64,000 nt of DNA from Pseudomonas cichorii (GTDB lineage Bacteria > Pseudomonadota > Gammaproteobacteria > Pseudomonadales > Pseudomonadaceae), in contig NZ_RBRE01000004.1 in NCBI RefSeq assembly GCF_003700275.1, positions 62,001-126,000 on the forward strand. Direction: 5' to 3'. The position numbers and the translations under genes are program-made. The notes under the pieces are model-generated. The model was not told the origin of the DNA. It did no database searches and saw only the letters and a list, made by a program, of their open reading frames with translations. How positions within the stretch are numbered: position 1 is the stretch's first letter; every line of letters starts with the position of its first letter. Shown piece by piece: positions 27,520 to 35,175 of this stretch.

Positions 27520-28248
27520 TCAATCGTGATGCGCTTCGCCCACGAATGTCAGCGAGGTAAACAACCCTCGTGCTTCAATATCGGCATCGCCCTTGACCGG
27601 CAGCGTGACCTCGGCTGCGATCACATTCAATCCCTCGTTACGCACCAGCACAGTGGCGCGTCCTTCGGCATCGGTTTCGGCACTTACGGTATCCGGAGCG
27701 CTGCGATAATCCCCGATCAACTTGATCCCCGCAGCAGGCTTGCCGTCGACCAGCACCCGTACGGGCAGAGGTTTGCCGGGGCCAACCTCCAGGGGATCGA
27801 CCTGCGGCACGATCACGAACTTCAGCTTGTCGAGTGAGGGCAGGCGGGCGCCTTCCTCATAGATGGCCAGGCTGTACTTGAAGGTGTGGATCGACTCTGT
27901 GCCGCCCGGCACTTTCGTGCGTCCTTCGTTGATCCACTTGTTGTCCTTGCTCTTGGTCCACATGCCGTTGTCCAGCGCCACGGACATGATCGCCACCGGC
28001 TTCAGCGGCTGCAGACGGGCATGATCGTCCAGGCGTTGCACGGTGACCGGCACCATGCGGCCTGCAAGGTCATAGGCCCAGGCGCCGCTGACTTTCTGCG
28101 CCTTGAAGGCATTGTCTTCGGCGCCGTGGCCGTAGACCACTTCGATGTTGCCGCGCCGCTGTTCGGTCCACAGGCCGTGAGCGCTGGCCTGGCCCACAAA
28201 CAGGGCGCCGAGCAGGCTCAAGGTCAGAACGGATGGTTTGCAATACAT
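27520..28248 (-). CDS. DUF4198 periplasmic protein
   Basis: 242-residue protein with a signal peptide (MYCKPSVLTLSLLGALFVGQASA, then HGLWTEQR). The DUF4198 family, sometimes linked to cobalt or nickel uptake, shows here as VEVGPGKPLPVRVLVDGKPAAGIKLIGDYR-like Ig-fold sequence and a C-terminal GLFTSLTFVGEAHHD with a His pair. It follows the TonB-dependent receptor gene by 22 bases, so it is probably a periplasmic partner in uptake of the same ligand. His at the mature N-terminus and C-terminus could bind metal; this is inference. Confidence 0.8.
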   Translation of the reverse strand: MYCKPSVLTLSLLGALFVGQASAHGLWTEQRRGNIEVVYGHGAEDNAFKAQKVSGAWAYDLAGRMVPVTVQRLDDHARLQPLKPVAIMSVALDNGMWTKSKDNKWINEGRTKVPGGTESIHTFKYSLAIYEEGARLPSLDKLKFVIVPQVDPLEVGPGKPLPVRVLVDGKPAAGIKLIGDYRSAPDTVSAETDAEGRATVLVRNEGLNVIAAEVTLPVKGDADIEARGLFTSLTFVGEAHHD

Positions 28249-28270
28249 GATGCGTCCTTGTGGTGATCGA

Positions 28271-30394
28271 TCAGAGATTGAGGGTCAGGCTGACAGTGAA
28301 GTTGCGTGGCTCGCCGGGGGCGACCCAGTAATTGCTGTAGGAGCGCTCGAAGTACTTCTCGTCGAACAGGTTGTTGAGGTTCAGGCCCACGGTCACGTTA
28401 TCGGTGGCCTTGTAGTGCGCGAGCAGGTCGACGGTGTGATAGGCCGGCAGCTCGAAGCTGGTTCCCGACTCGCCGGAGCGATCACCGACATAAGTGAACG
28501 CTGCGCCGACATCCGAACCCCGCAATGCGCCTTCCTGGAACTCATAAACGCCCAGCAGACTACCGCTGCGCTTGGCGACCCCAAGAATCCGGCTGCCGCT
28601 CGGAATAGTCAGGTCACCCTTGGTCACTTCGGCATCGATGTAAGCGAAGGCACCGATCACCCGGATCGCATCGGTCAACTGGCCAGTCAGTTGCAGGTCC
28701 AGACCCTGGCTGCGGGCTTCACCGATGGCGCGGTTGACGTTGGTGGACGGGTCGAGGGCCAGCACGTTTTCCTTCTCGATATGGAAAGCGGCGAGGGTGG
28801 TGCTCAAGCGGTCGTCGAACAGCTCGCTCTTGATCCCGACTTCATAACCGACACCTTCTTCCGGATCGAAGGTTCTGCCTGCTGCATCCAGCCCGTTGTT
28901 GGGCTTGAACGAGGTCGAGGCGTTGGCGAACAGCCCGACCTGCGGCGTCAGTTGATACAGCAGGCCGGCGCGTTGAGTGAACGCATCATGCTGCTGCCTT
29001 GACGTGGGGTTGGTGGCGTTTGGCATGTAGTCGTCGATCTGCTGATCGAAATGCTCGTAACGAACGCCGACCATGCCGCGCAACTTGTCGGTGAAGATGA
29101 TCTGGTCCTGCAGGTTCAGCGCACGGCTTTCCACATGCTCGAAGAAATCCGTACCGCCGCGGGCACCATTAGGTTTGGCCTGGCCGTAGACCGGGTTGAA
29201 GATATCGATGGCGTAGGTGCTGCCGCCGATATTGGTCACCCGCTCGTTCTTGCGGTAGTTCTCGTATTCGGTGCCGATCAGCACTTCATGCTCCAGACCC
29301 ACAGCATTAAAGCGACCGCGCAGCTCCAGTTGGGTAATGCTGTCATGCCAGTTCATGTCGCGTTCGCGATAGCGGCGATTGACTGTGCGTCCATCGGCAT
29401 TCAGCGGACGCGCCTCGCTGGCGAAACCCGACAATTCGCCTTCCTTGTAATGACTGGCCAGGCGCAGCGACCAGTCATCATTGAGATGATGGTCCAGGGC
29501 AACCTGAATCATGTTGTTGTCGTTATCGATATCACCGTCGCTTGGTTCACCCAGGAAGGTCGAACGCGACATACCGCTCCACTTGTTGTTCGGCGCGACG
29601 ATACCGCGGTCGAAGGTGGACTTGTGGCGGACGAATTCGGTTTCCACCAACAGGCTGGTGTCGGGGTTCAACTGCCAACTGAAAGAAGGTGCTACGAACA
29701 CCCGGCTGCTCTCGACGTAATCGCGGAAACTGTTGTTGTCTTCGACCGCCAGATTGACTCGCGAGAGGATATTGCCTTCTTCATCCAGCGGCGTGTTGAC
29801 GTCCAGCGCGGTGCGATAACGATCCCAACTGCCGGCACTGGCCTGCAAGGTGGTGAAAGCTTCGCGCTGCGGCTTCTTGGTCACGATATTGACCGTACCG
29901 CCCGGATCGCCACGGCCATACAGGCTGGCGGCCGGGCCTTTGAGCACTTCGATGCGCTCGATATTGGCGGTGTCCGGTGTGGCCGGGTAGCCACGGTTGG
30001 CGCTGAAGCCGTCCTTGTAGAATTCCGAAGTGGTAAAGCCGCGAATGCTGTACTCGTAAAGCGTCAGACCGCCGAAGTTGTTCTGCTTAGACACACCGCC
30101 GGCATAGTCCAGCGCCCGTTCCACGCTATTGCTGCCAAGGTCCTTGAGCACCGAAGCTGGCACCACGCTGATCGACTGCGGAATGTCCTTGATGGCGGCG
30201 TCGGTCTTGGTCGCGGTTGCCGAACGTGTGGCGCGATAGCCCTGAACCGGGCTGGTGGCCGTCTCATAATGGTAATCGGAAGAGATGTTGACGTTGTCCA
30301 GTTCGAGAATTTGCGGCGGTTCTTCTGCGAAGCTGACATTACCCAGCACCCCGATTGCCAGGCTGGTCAGGGACGCGATTTTACGAGACGACAT
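28271..30394 (-). CDS. TonB-dependent siderophore receptor
   Basis: 707-residue outer-membrane beta-barrel receptor. Signal peptide MSSRKIASLTSLAIGVLGNVSFA, then plug domain (AIKDIPQSISVVPASVLKDLGSNSVERALDYAGG, IERIEVLKGPAASLYGRGDPGGTVNIVTKKP) and a 22-strand barrel ending FTVSLTLNL. There is no STN signalling domain, so no FecI/FecR-type surface signalling is expected. I chose ATG 30394, preceded by AGGAAG; the longer reading runs through the promoter. A Fur-like box lies 42-60 bases upstream. Ligand unknown; the DUF4198 partner leaves open a metal other than iron. Confidence 0.92.
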   Translation of the reverse strand: MSSRKIASLTSLAIGVLGNVSFAEEPPQILELDNVNISSDYHYETATSPVQGYRATRSATATKTDAAIKDIPQSISVVPASVLKDLGSNSVERALDYAGGVSKQNNFGGLTLYEYSIRGFTTSEFYKDGFSANRGYPATPDTANIERIEVLKGPAASLYGRGDPGGTVNIVTKKPQREAFTTLQASAGSWDRYRTALDVNTPLDEEGNILSRVNLAVEDNNSFRDYVESSRVFVAPSFSWQLNPDTSLLVETEFVRHKSTFDRGIVAPNNKWSGMSRSTFLGEPSDGDIDNDNNMIQVALDHHLNDDWSLRLASHYKEGELSGFASEARPLNADGRTVNRRYRERDMNWHDSITQLELRGRFNAVGLEHEVLIGTEYENYRKNERVTNIGGSTYAIDIFNPVYGQAKPNGARGGTDFFEHVESRALNLQDQIIFTDKLRGMVGVRYEHFDQQIDDYMPNATNPTSRQQHDAFTQRAGLLYQLTPQVGLFANASTSFKPNNGLDAAGRTFDPEEGVGYEVGIKSELFDDRLSTTLAAFHIEKENVLALDPSTNVNRAIGEARSQGLDLQLTGQLTDAIRVIGAFAYIDAEVTKGDLTIPSGSRILGVAKRSGSLLGVYEFQEGALRGSDVGAAFTYVGDRSGESGTSFELPAYHTVDLLAHYKATDNVTVGLNLNNLFDEKYFERSYSNYWVAPGEPRNFTVSLTLNL

Positions 30395-30435
30395 GGAGGA
30401 CTTCCTGATAGTTATCGATACAATATAACATCTCC

Positions 30436-30454
30436 GATGAGAATTATTACTAGA
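30436..30454. promoter_or_regulatory. Fur-like box upstream of the TonB receptor
   Basis: On the coding strand the segment reads TCTAGTAATAATTCTCATC, close to the common Pseudomonas Fur form AATGATAATAATTCTCATT. It lies 42-60 bases before the receptor start codon, consistent with iron repression. Confidence 0.6.
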
Positions 30455-30486
30455 TGTGGATGTAACCGCATGTAAAAATCTTTGAG

Positions 30487-31980
30487 CTATAAAAGCTGGG
30501 TTGGAGACATGCCGCGATCTCCCGCCAGCCCGACACATTTCATCGCCAGAATTGCCGTCGGATCGACCAGCGAAACATGATGCCGATTGATCCGAAACAC
30601 CTCGCTATGCGCCAGCACCAGTGGCAATTCCGTGCAGCCCAGAATCAACACGTCAGCGCCCAGCTCGCACAGATGCTCCGCCGTCAGCAGCAGTTGTTCC
30701 CGGCAGAGCCCTTCGGTAAATCCGGCCTTGATCCCGCGTTCGCCGTAGATCGCCTCCATCACCATGTTCTGGTAATCGAACCCCGGCGTGATGAGCTGCA
30801 ACCCGGCGCGCCGTGCGGCCTCGTGGTAGACCTGACTCTGCACGGTACCGGAGGTTGCCAGCAGGCTGACGCTCTTGCCCGAGCCGTAGCGCTGCACGAT
30901 CCACTCCACCGTTTCGCTCAACATATTGACGATGGGCACCCGCAAATGCGGCTGGATACGCTCGACAAATGCATGAGCGGTATTGCAGGGAATGGCGATG
31001 GCATTGGCTCCCGCGCTTTCCAGGCGCTTGCAGGTTGCGTACAGGGCCATGGTCGGATCGGTTTCATTGCGTAGCAGGCTGGCGGTCCGGTCGGGGATCT
31101 GCGGGTTCTGCTCGACCACCATCTTGATGTGTTCCTGGTCCTTTCCCGCAGGCGTATGCGCAACCACCTTGCTCATGAAATCCACCGTTGCGGCGGGGCC
31201 GACGCCGCCGACAATCCCCAGCTTGAACGGCGGTTGCGCGGGTTGGCCGTGCTCCTGGGTCGCGAAGTTCGCGTGGATCTCATTGATATCCAGAACCGAT
31301 ATCCCGCGACGCTGCAGGTCGGCGCAGACCAGTGACAGTTCCGTCATGCCGGGGACGATCAGCGTGGCGCCCTGTGCCTGCAGGGCCAGACACGCCTGAT
31401 AGACCGTCTCCAGCGGGGCCCCTTCGAGATGTCCGTCCTTGATGCCGCTGACCCCGTACATCGCTTCCATCAGTGCCGACTGTGCTTGCGTATCGGGATA
31501 GACGATCCGGAAGTCCTGACCCAGATAGCGCTCGAACAGCCCTGAATGAACGACGAAGTCCGAGGCAATCACGCCCAGGGTGGTTCCGGGTCTGGCCATG
31601 CTGCGAATATACCGGGCCAGCGCGTGCATCATGTCCAGTACCGGAATGCCCAGTTCTTCCTGGATTTCGGCCCGGAACGTATGGCTGGCGAAGCAGGGCA
31701 GAATCACCGCATCGACGCCGCTTTCCTCGAACGACTTGCACACCTGAAACACATAGAACTTGCGCGACGTCATGTTCGCGCCCTGGTCCAGAGGCAGCAG
31801 CACGTCCTTGAACGGGTGCTGCTCGAACAGGAAATGGTAACGGCCCTGATCCTCAAGCACCGCTCTGGATTTGACCAGCTTGTAGAAGAGGTCACCGCCA
31901 GCCAGAGAACCCAGCCCCCCGACAATTCCTAGCTTGCGGCCCGGGGCTTCCTTGCTGGCCGACTTCGATTTGCTCTTCAT
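30487..31980 (-). CDS. Tandem Asp/Glu racemase-family protein
   Basis: 497-residue protein made of two complete Asp/Glu/hydantoin racemase domains (about 14-245 and 252-490). The C-terminal domain has both catalytic Cys motifs, PCNTAH (C332) and GCTELPLV (C449). The N-terminal domain keeps the first (LPCFASH, C96) but has Met at the second (VPGMTEL, M212), so it is probably inactive in racemisation or has another role. Each copy starts KLGIVGG. The DAACS transporter gene lies immediately upstream with an 11-base gap, so the pair may import and interconvert D/L-aspartate or glutamate. ATG 31980 has GAGG at 9 bases. Confidence 0.85.
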   Translation of the reverse strand: MKSKSKSASKEAPGRKLGIVGGLGSLAGGDLFYKLVKSRAVLEDQGRYHFLFEQHPFKDVLLPLDQGANMTSRKFYVFQVCKSFEESGVDAVILPCFASHTFRAEIQEELGIPVLDMMHALARYIRSMARPGTTLGVIASDFVVHSGLFERYLGQDFRIVYPDTQAQSALMEAMYGVSGIKDGHLEGAPLETVYQACLALQAQGATLIVPGMTELSLVCADLQRRGISVLDINEIHANFATQEHGQPAQPPFKLGIVGGVGPAATVDFMSKVVAHTPAGKDQEHIKMVVEQNPQIPDRTASLLRNETDPTMALYATCKRLESAGANAIAIPCNTAHAFVERIQPHLRVPIVNMLSETVEWIVQRYGSGKSVSLLATSGTVQSQVYHEAARRAGLQLITPGFDYQNMVMEAIYGERGIKAGFTEGLCREQLLLTAEHLCELGADVLILGCTELPLVLAHSEVFRINRHHVSLVDPTAILAMKCVGLAGDRGMSPTQLL

Positions 31981-31991
31981 GGCGAGATTCC

Positions 31992-33284
31992 TCAGGCGAC
32001 CGTAACCGGGTGTGCGGGATTGGCAGCCGCTGGGTTATCGGCGTCCTCATCCAGCTCTGCATGTGGCTCCGATTTCGCGACTACGGCAGTGGCGATGCTG
32101 TTGCCCACCACGTTGGTGGCGGTGCGCGCCATGTCCAGGAACTGATCGATCCCGATAATCAGCAACAGCCCGGCTTCCGGCAGGTTGAACATCGGCAGTG
32201 TGGCGGCAACCACGACCACCGAGGCACGTGCCACGCCGGCCATGCCCTTGCTGGTGATCATCAGGGTCAAGAGGATCAACAGTTGCTGGGTGAAGCTCAG
32301 GTCGATGTTATAGGCCTGGGCGATGAACAGGATGGCGAAAGCCTGGTACATCATCGAGCCATCGAGGTTGAACGAATAACCCAGCGGCAACACGAAGCTG
32401 GATACCCGCTTGGGCGCGCCGAATTTTTCCAGGGCTTCCATGGTCTTGGGGTAGGCCGACTCGCTGCTGGCGGTCGAAAACGCCAGCAGAATAGGCTCGC
32501 GAATCAGCTTGCCCAGGGTGAACACCGAGCGCCCGAGAAACAGGTAACCGGCAGCAAACAGCACCACCCAGAGCACCGCAATGCCCAGATAGAACTCGGC
32601 GATCAGTTTGCCGTAATCCACCAGCAAACCGAGCCCCTGGGTAGTGATCGCCGATGCGATGGCGGCAAACACACCAATCGGTGCCAGAGCCATGACGTAA
32701 TCGGTGATCTTGAACATCACCTTGGCCAGCTCATCGATAGTGTCGGTAATCCTGGTGTAACCGGCGCGCCTGACGCCAGCCAGGGCAAAGCCGAAGAACA
32801 GCGAGAACACCACAATCTGCAGGATTTCATTGTTAGCCATGGCCTCGGCAATACTGCGCGGGAACACATGGCCGATGAATACCTTGAGACTGAAATCGCC
32901 AGTATTGACCGGTACGGCCGCTGTCGCCTGCTGGGCGACTTCCATATTCAGTCCGGCGCCGGGCTGAAACAGATTGACCAGGCCCATGCCGATCGCCAGC
33001 GAGATCACCGAAGCGGTCACGAACCAGGTCATGGCCCGCAACCCGATGCGTCCGACTGACCTGGAGTTGCCCATGCTGGCAATGCCACCGACCAGCGTCG
33101 CGAATACCAGAGGCGCGATGATCATCTTGATCATGCGCAGGAAAATATCGGTAATCATCGAAAAGTAGGAGGCAATCCGTTTGGCATCCTGCTCGCTTCC
33201 TGCGAAATGATGACACGCCCAACCCACCAGCACGCCAAGTGCAATGCCCATCGCAATTTGCCGGGGAAGTCTGTTTTTCTTCAC
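31992..33284 (-). CDS. Dicarboxylate/amino acid:cation symporter (DAACS family)
   Basis: 430-residue inner-membrane symporter of the GltP/DctA fold: eight TM helices, the serine-rich re-entrant loop AFSTASSESAYP, GYSFNLDGS before TM7 and DMARTATNVVGNSIAT in TM8. The usual D of the TM8 NxxGD motif is N here (NVVGN). GTG 33284 is the start, with GAGG 8 bases upstream. Co-transcribed with the tandem racemase, which favours aspartate/glutamate over C4-dicarboxylates; this is inference. Divergent from a LysR gene. Confidence 0.9.
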   Translation of the reverse strand: MKKNRLPRQIAMGIALGVLVGWACHHFAGSEQDAKRIASYFSMITDIFLRMIKMIIAPLVFATLVGGIASMGNSRSVGRIGLRAMTWFVTASVISLAIGMGLVNLFQPGAGLNMEVAQQATAAVPVNTGDFSLKVFIGHVFPRSIAEAMANNEILQIVVFSLFFGFALAGVRRAGYTRITDTIDELAKVMFKITDYVMALAPIGVFAAIASAITTQGLGLLVDYGKLIAEFYLGIAVLWVVLFAAGYLFLGRSVFTLGKLIREPILLAFSTASSESAYPKTMEALEKFGAPKRVSSFVLPLGYSFNLDGSMMYQAFAILFIAQAYNIDLSFTQQLLILLTLMITSKGMAGVARASVVVVAATLPMFNLPEAGLLLIIGIDQFLDMARTATNVVGNSIATAVVAKSEPHAELDEDADNPAAANPAHPVTVA

Positions 33285-33511
33285 GAAGCTGTCCTCAAGT
33301 GATTTTTTGATCTTTTTATTCGGCAGGAGACAAGTCTGATTGGCCCAATGGCTCTTTTGGCCCCGGTGCTGTGGCGATTCTAGGCAAGCGCCTGAACGGC
33401 ATGATGAGTAATCCGGCTAAACCCATGCGCTTTTGGAATAGTTGGCGAAATAGCCGCTATAGCGTCGTGAAGCCGACATAAAATGCGCCTCTCAGCGCAG
33501 GAGAGACATGC

Positions 33512-34438
33512 ATGCAAATCAAGTGGCTGGACGATCTTCAGGCCATCGCCGAATGGAAGAACTTCTCCCGGGCGGCCGAAATCCGCTGCGTGACCCAACC
33601 GGCCTTGTCGCGGCGGATCCGCTCTCTGGAAGAGTGGGTTGGCGTCGAACTGGTCGACCGCGGCACCTATCCCGTGCGCCTCACCGCAGCCGGCAGCGCC
33701 TTCTGTGAAGAAAGCCGCGAAGCGCTGGCGGGTCTGCTCAGACTGCGCTCAACCCTGCGCGAAGTGGAACGCATGCCCGGGCGATCCATCCAGGTCACGG
33801 CGGGGCACAGTCTGTCGATGACCTTCCTGCCCAAATGGCTTTCGCAGTTTCAGCAACACAATGAGCAATTCAATGCGCGGGTCGTAGCAGCCAACATCCA
33901 TGACGCGGTGATTGCGCTGGAGGAGGGCAGTTGCGACCTGATGATCGTCTACCACCATCCGCTCGCACCGATCCTGCTGAACGCCGAACGCTTCGGCAGC
34001 CTCGCTCTTGGGCACGATGCATTCATTCCCTTGTGCGCTCCCGACAAGAAAGGCCAGCCGCTGTACCGCCTGCCTGGCAGCACTGCAAAGCCCGTCCCGC
34101 ATCTGGCCTACACCGCAACCACCTTCCTGGGCCGGGTCGCCGACATCGTCATCAAGAACGGCCCGTCTCCGGTCAAACTGGAACGCTGCTACGAAGCCGA
34201 CATGGCCATGCTCCTGATGCGCATGGCCATCGAAGGCTACGGCGTAGCCTGGCTGCCGCAAAGCGCGGTGGTCGACGAGCTGGAGCGTGGACTGCTGGTC
34301 AGGGCCGGGGGCGAGGAGTGGAGCACACGACTGGAGATTCGCTCGTATTGCGCCATTGCCAATCAGAATCCGACCATGCGGGATTTGTGGAAGACTCTGG
34401 AGGGGGCTTCGCGGTGTGTCTCCATGCCGGTGGAGTGA
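33512..34438 (+). CDS. LysR-family regulator, HypT-like
   Basis: 308-residue LysR regulator. The N-terminal part IKWLDDLQAIAEWKNFSRAAEIRCVTQPALSRRIRSLEEWVGVELVDR and the effector-domain start RSIQVTAGHSLSMTFLPKWLSQFQQ resemble E. coli HypT (YjiE), the hypochlorite-responsive regulator, though local ligands may differ. CAGGAGA lies upstream of ATG 33512. It is divergent from the DAACS/racemase operon with 227 bases between, so control of that operon is likely. Confidence 0.88.
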   Translation: MQIKWLDDLQAIAEWKNFSRAAEIRCVTQPALSRRIRSLEEWVGVELVDRGTYPVRLTAAGSAFCEESREALAGLLRLRSTLREVERMPGRSIQVTAGHSLSMTFLPKWLSQFQQHNEQFNARVVAANIHDAVIALEEGSCDLMIVYHHPLAPILLNAERFGSLALGHDAFIPLCAPDKKGQPLYRLPGSTAKPVPHLAYTATTFLGRVADIVIKNGPSPVKLERCYEADMAMLLMRMAIEGYGVAWLPQSAVVDELERGLLVRAGGEEWSTRLEIRSYCAIANQNPTMRDLWKTLEGASRCVSMPVE

Positions 34439-34466
34439 TCACTTTCAACTGAATTGCTCCCACTCG

Positions 34467-34490
34467 CAGGAGCGGATTCATCCGCGAAGG
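34467..34490. repeat. REP unit
   Basis: CAGGAGCGGATTCATCCGCGAAGG matches the REP half at 2902-2926 and contains the small palindrome GCGGAT-TC-ATCCGC. It lies between the convergent LysR and heme oxygenase genes. Confidence 0.7.
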
Positions 34491-34496
34491 CGTATT

Positions 34497-35090
34497 TCAA
34501 ACCGCCGTGCCATACACCCGATGCAACTGATCCCGATAAAAATCAAACGCTGCCCGTGCGCCGGCGATCACTTCCTGGTCCTGTTCTTCCGTCAGTTCCA
34601 GGGCGTCCAGTTGCTGGACGAAGGCGCGCCAGTGCAGGGCGCGGCCGTCTTCGTGGGCGGCGAGGTGACGGGCGCCGTGGGTTTCGTGCAGGTCGAGCTG
34701 GCGAGTTTGTTTGTACAGGATCGCCGCGCCGAGGTTTGAACCTTCGCTGCAATACAGCCAGCCGAGTGCCTGGTAGGCCGATTCGATACTCGCTGGCTGC
34801 GGGCTTTGTGGCGTTGGCAGTGCCAGGTCGTTCAGGTCGGCTTCGACGGCCGGGAAACGGTTGAGCTGGCTCAAACCGGGCAGCAGTTCGTTGAGGCTTT
34901 CATTGAGGTAGACCGGTTGCAGCGCACCATGAAAACCGTGTTGCAGGCGCAGGAAGTTGCCGTAGTTTTCAATGCTGCGGAAAGGCTCGTTGCGCATGAC
35001 CAGGTCGTTGATGTTTTCGTGTTCGGTATGGGTTCCGGTCTTCAGTCGTTTGGCGCGTGACAGCGGTTCTGCAAGGGTGGCGGTGGACAT
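34497..35090 (-). CDS. hemO: Biliverdin-producing heme oxygenase (HemO/PigA-like)
   Basis: 197-residue bacterial heme oxygenase that opens the heme ring to biliverdin, CO and iron. The proximal His region is KTGTHTEHENINDLVM and the distal-helix glycine motif lies in ALGWLYCSEGSNLGAAILYKQ; HGARHLAAHEDGRALHWRAF is typical of the PigA/HemO group. No signal peptide. I chose ATG 35090 (MSTATLAEPL). It is not beside a bacteriophytochrome gene or heme-uptake genes. Instead it follows the adhesin-export cluster by 85 bases, with its own copy of the cluster's regulatory repeat (35158-35174). Likely role is iron release from heme during surface growth, by inference. Confidence 0.9.
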   Translation of the reverse strand: MSTATLAEPLSRAKRLKTGTHTEHENINDLVMRNEPFRSIENYGNFLRLQHGFHGALQPVYLNESLNELLPGLSQLNRFPAVEADLNDLALPTPQSPQPASIESAYQALGWLYCSEGSNLGAAILYKQTRQLDLHETHGARHLAAHEDGRALHWRAFVQQLDALELTEEQDQEVIAGARAAFDFYRDQLHRVYGTAV

Positions 35091-35157
35091 CTCGGACTCC
35101 AGCATGAAAGTAGAGCATCACCATAAAGTCCGCTTCCGGCGCCAACAATCGCCGGTC

Positions 35158-35174
35158 CATTAAGAGTTGTTAAG
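35158..35174 (-). promoter_or_regulatory. Direct-repeat operator (YTTAA-N5-CTTAAT), hemO copy
   Basis: Coding strand reads CTTAACAACTCTTAATG: two TTAA half-sites 10 bases apart, 68 bases before the hemO start. The same arrangement occurs at 48474, 59203 and 61308. Such one-turn direct repeats are typical targets of OmpR-family response regulators. Confidence 0.65.
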
Positions 35175-35175
35175 G

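Noticed and set aside
29051..30475. A 474-residue plus-strand open frame across the TonB receptor gene.
   Set aside because: Shadow of the receptor coding sequence, with no domain similarity; it also runs through the receptor's promoter and Fur-like box.
33285..33511. An ATAG...CTAT imperfect repeat in the LysR/DAACS divergent gap.
   Set aside because: The arms match poorly and many T-N11-A patterns occur by chance; not strong enough to list as an operator.
34497..35090. Calling the heme oxygenase bphO.
   Set aside because: No bacteriophytochrome gene is adjacent and the sequence resembles the HemO/PigA group.
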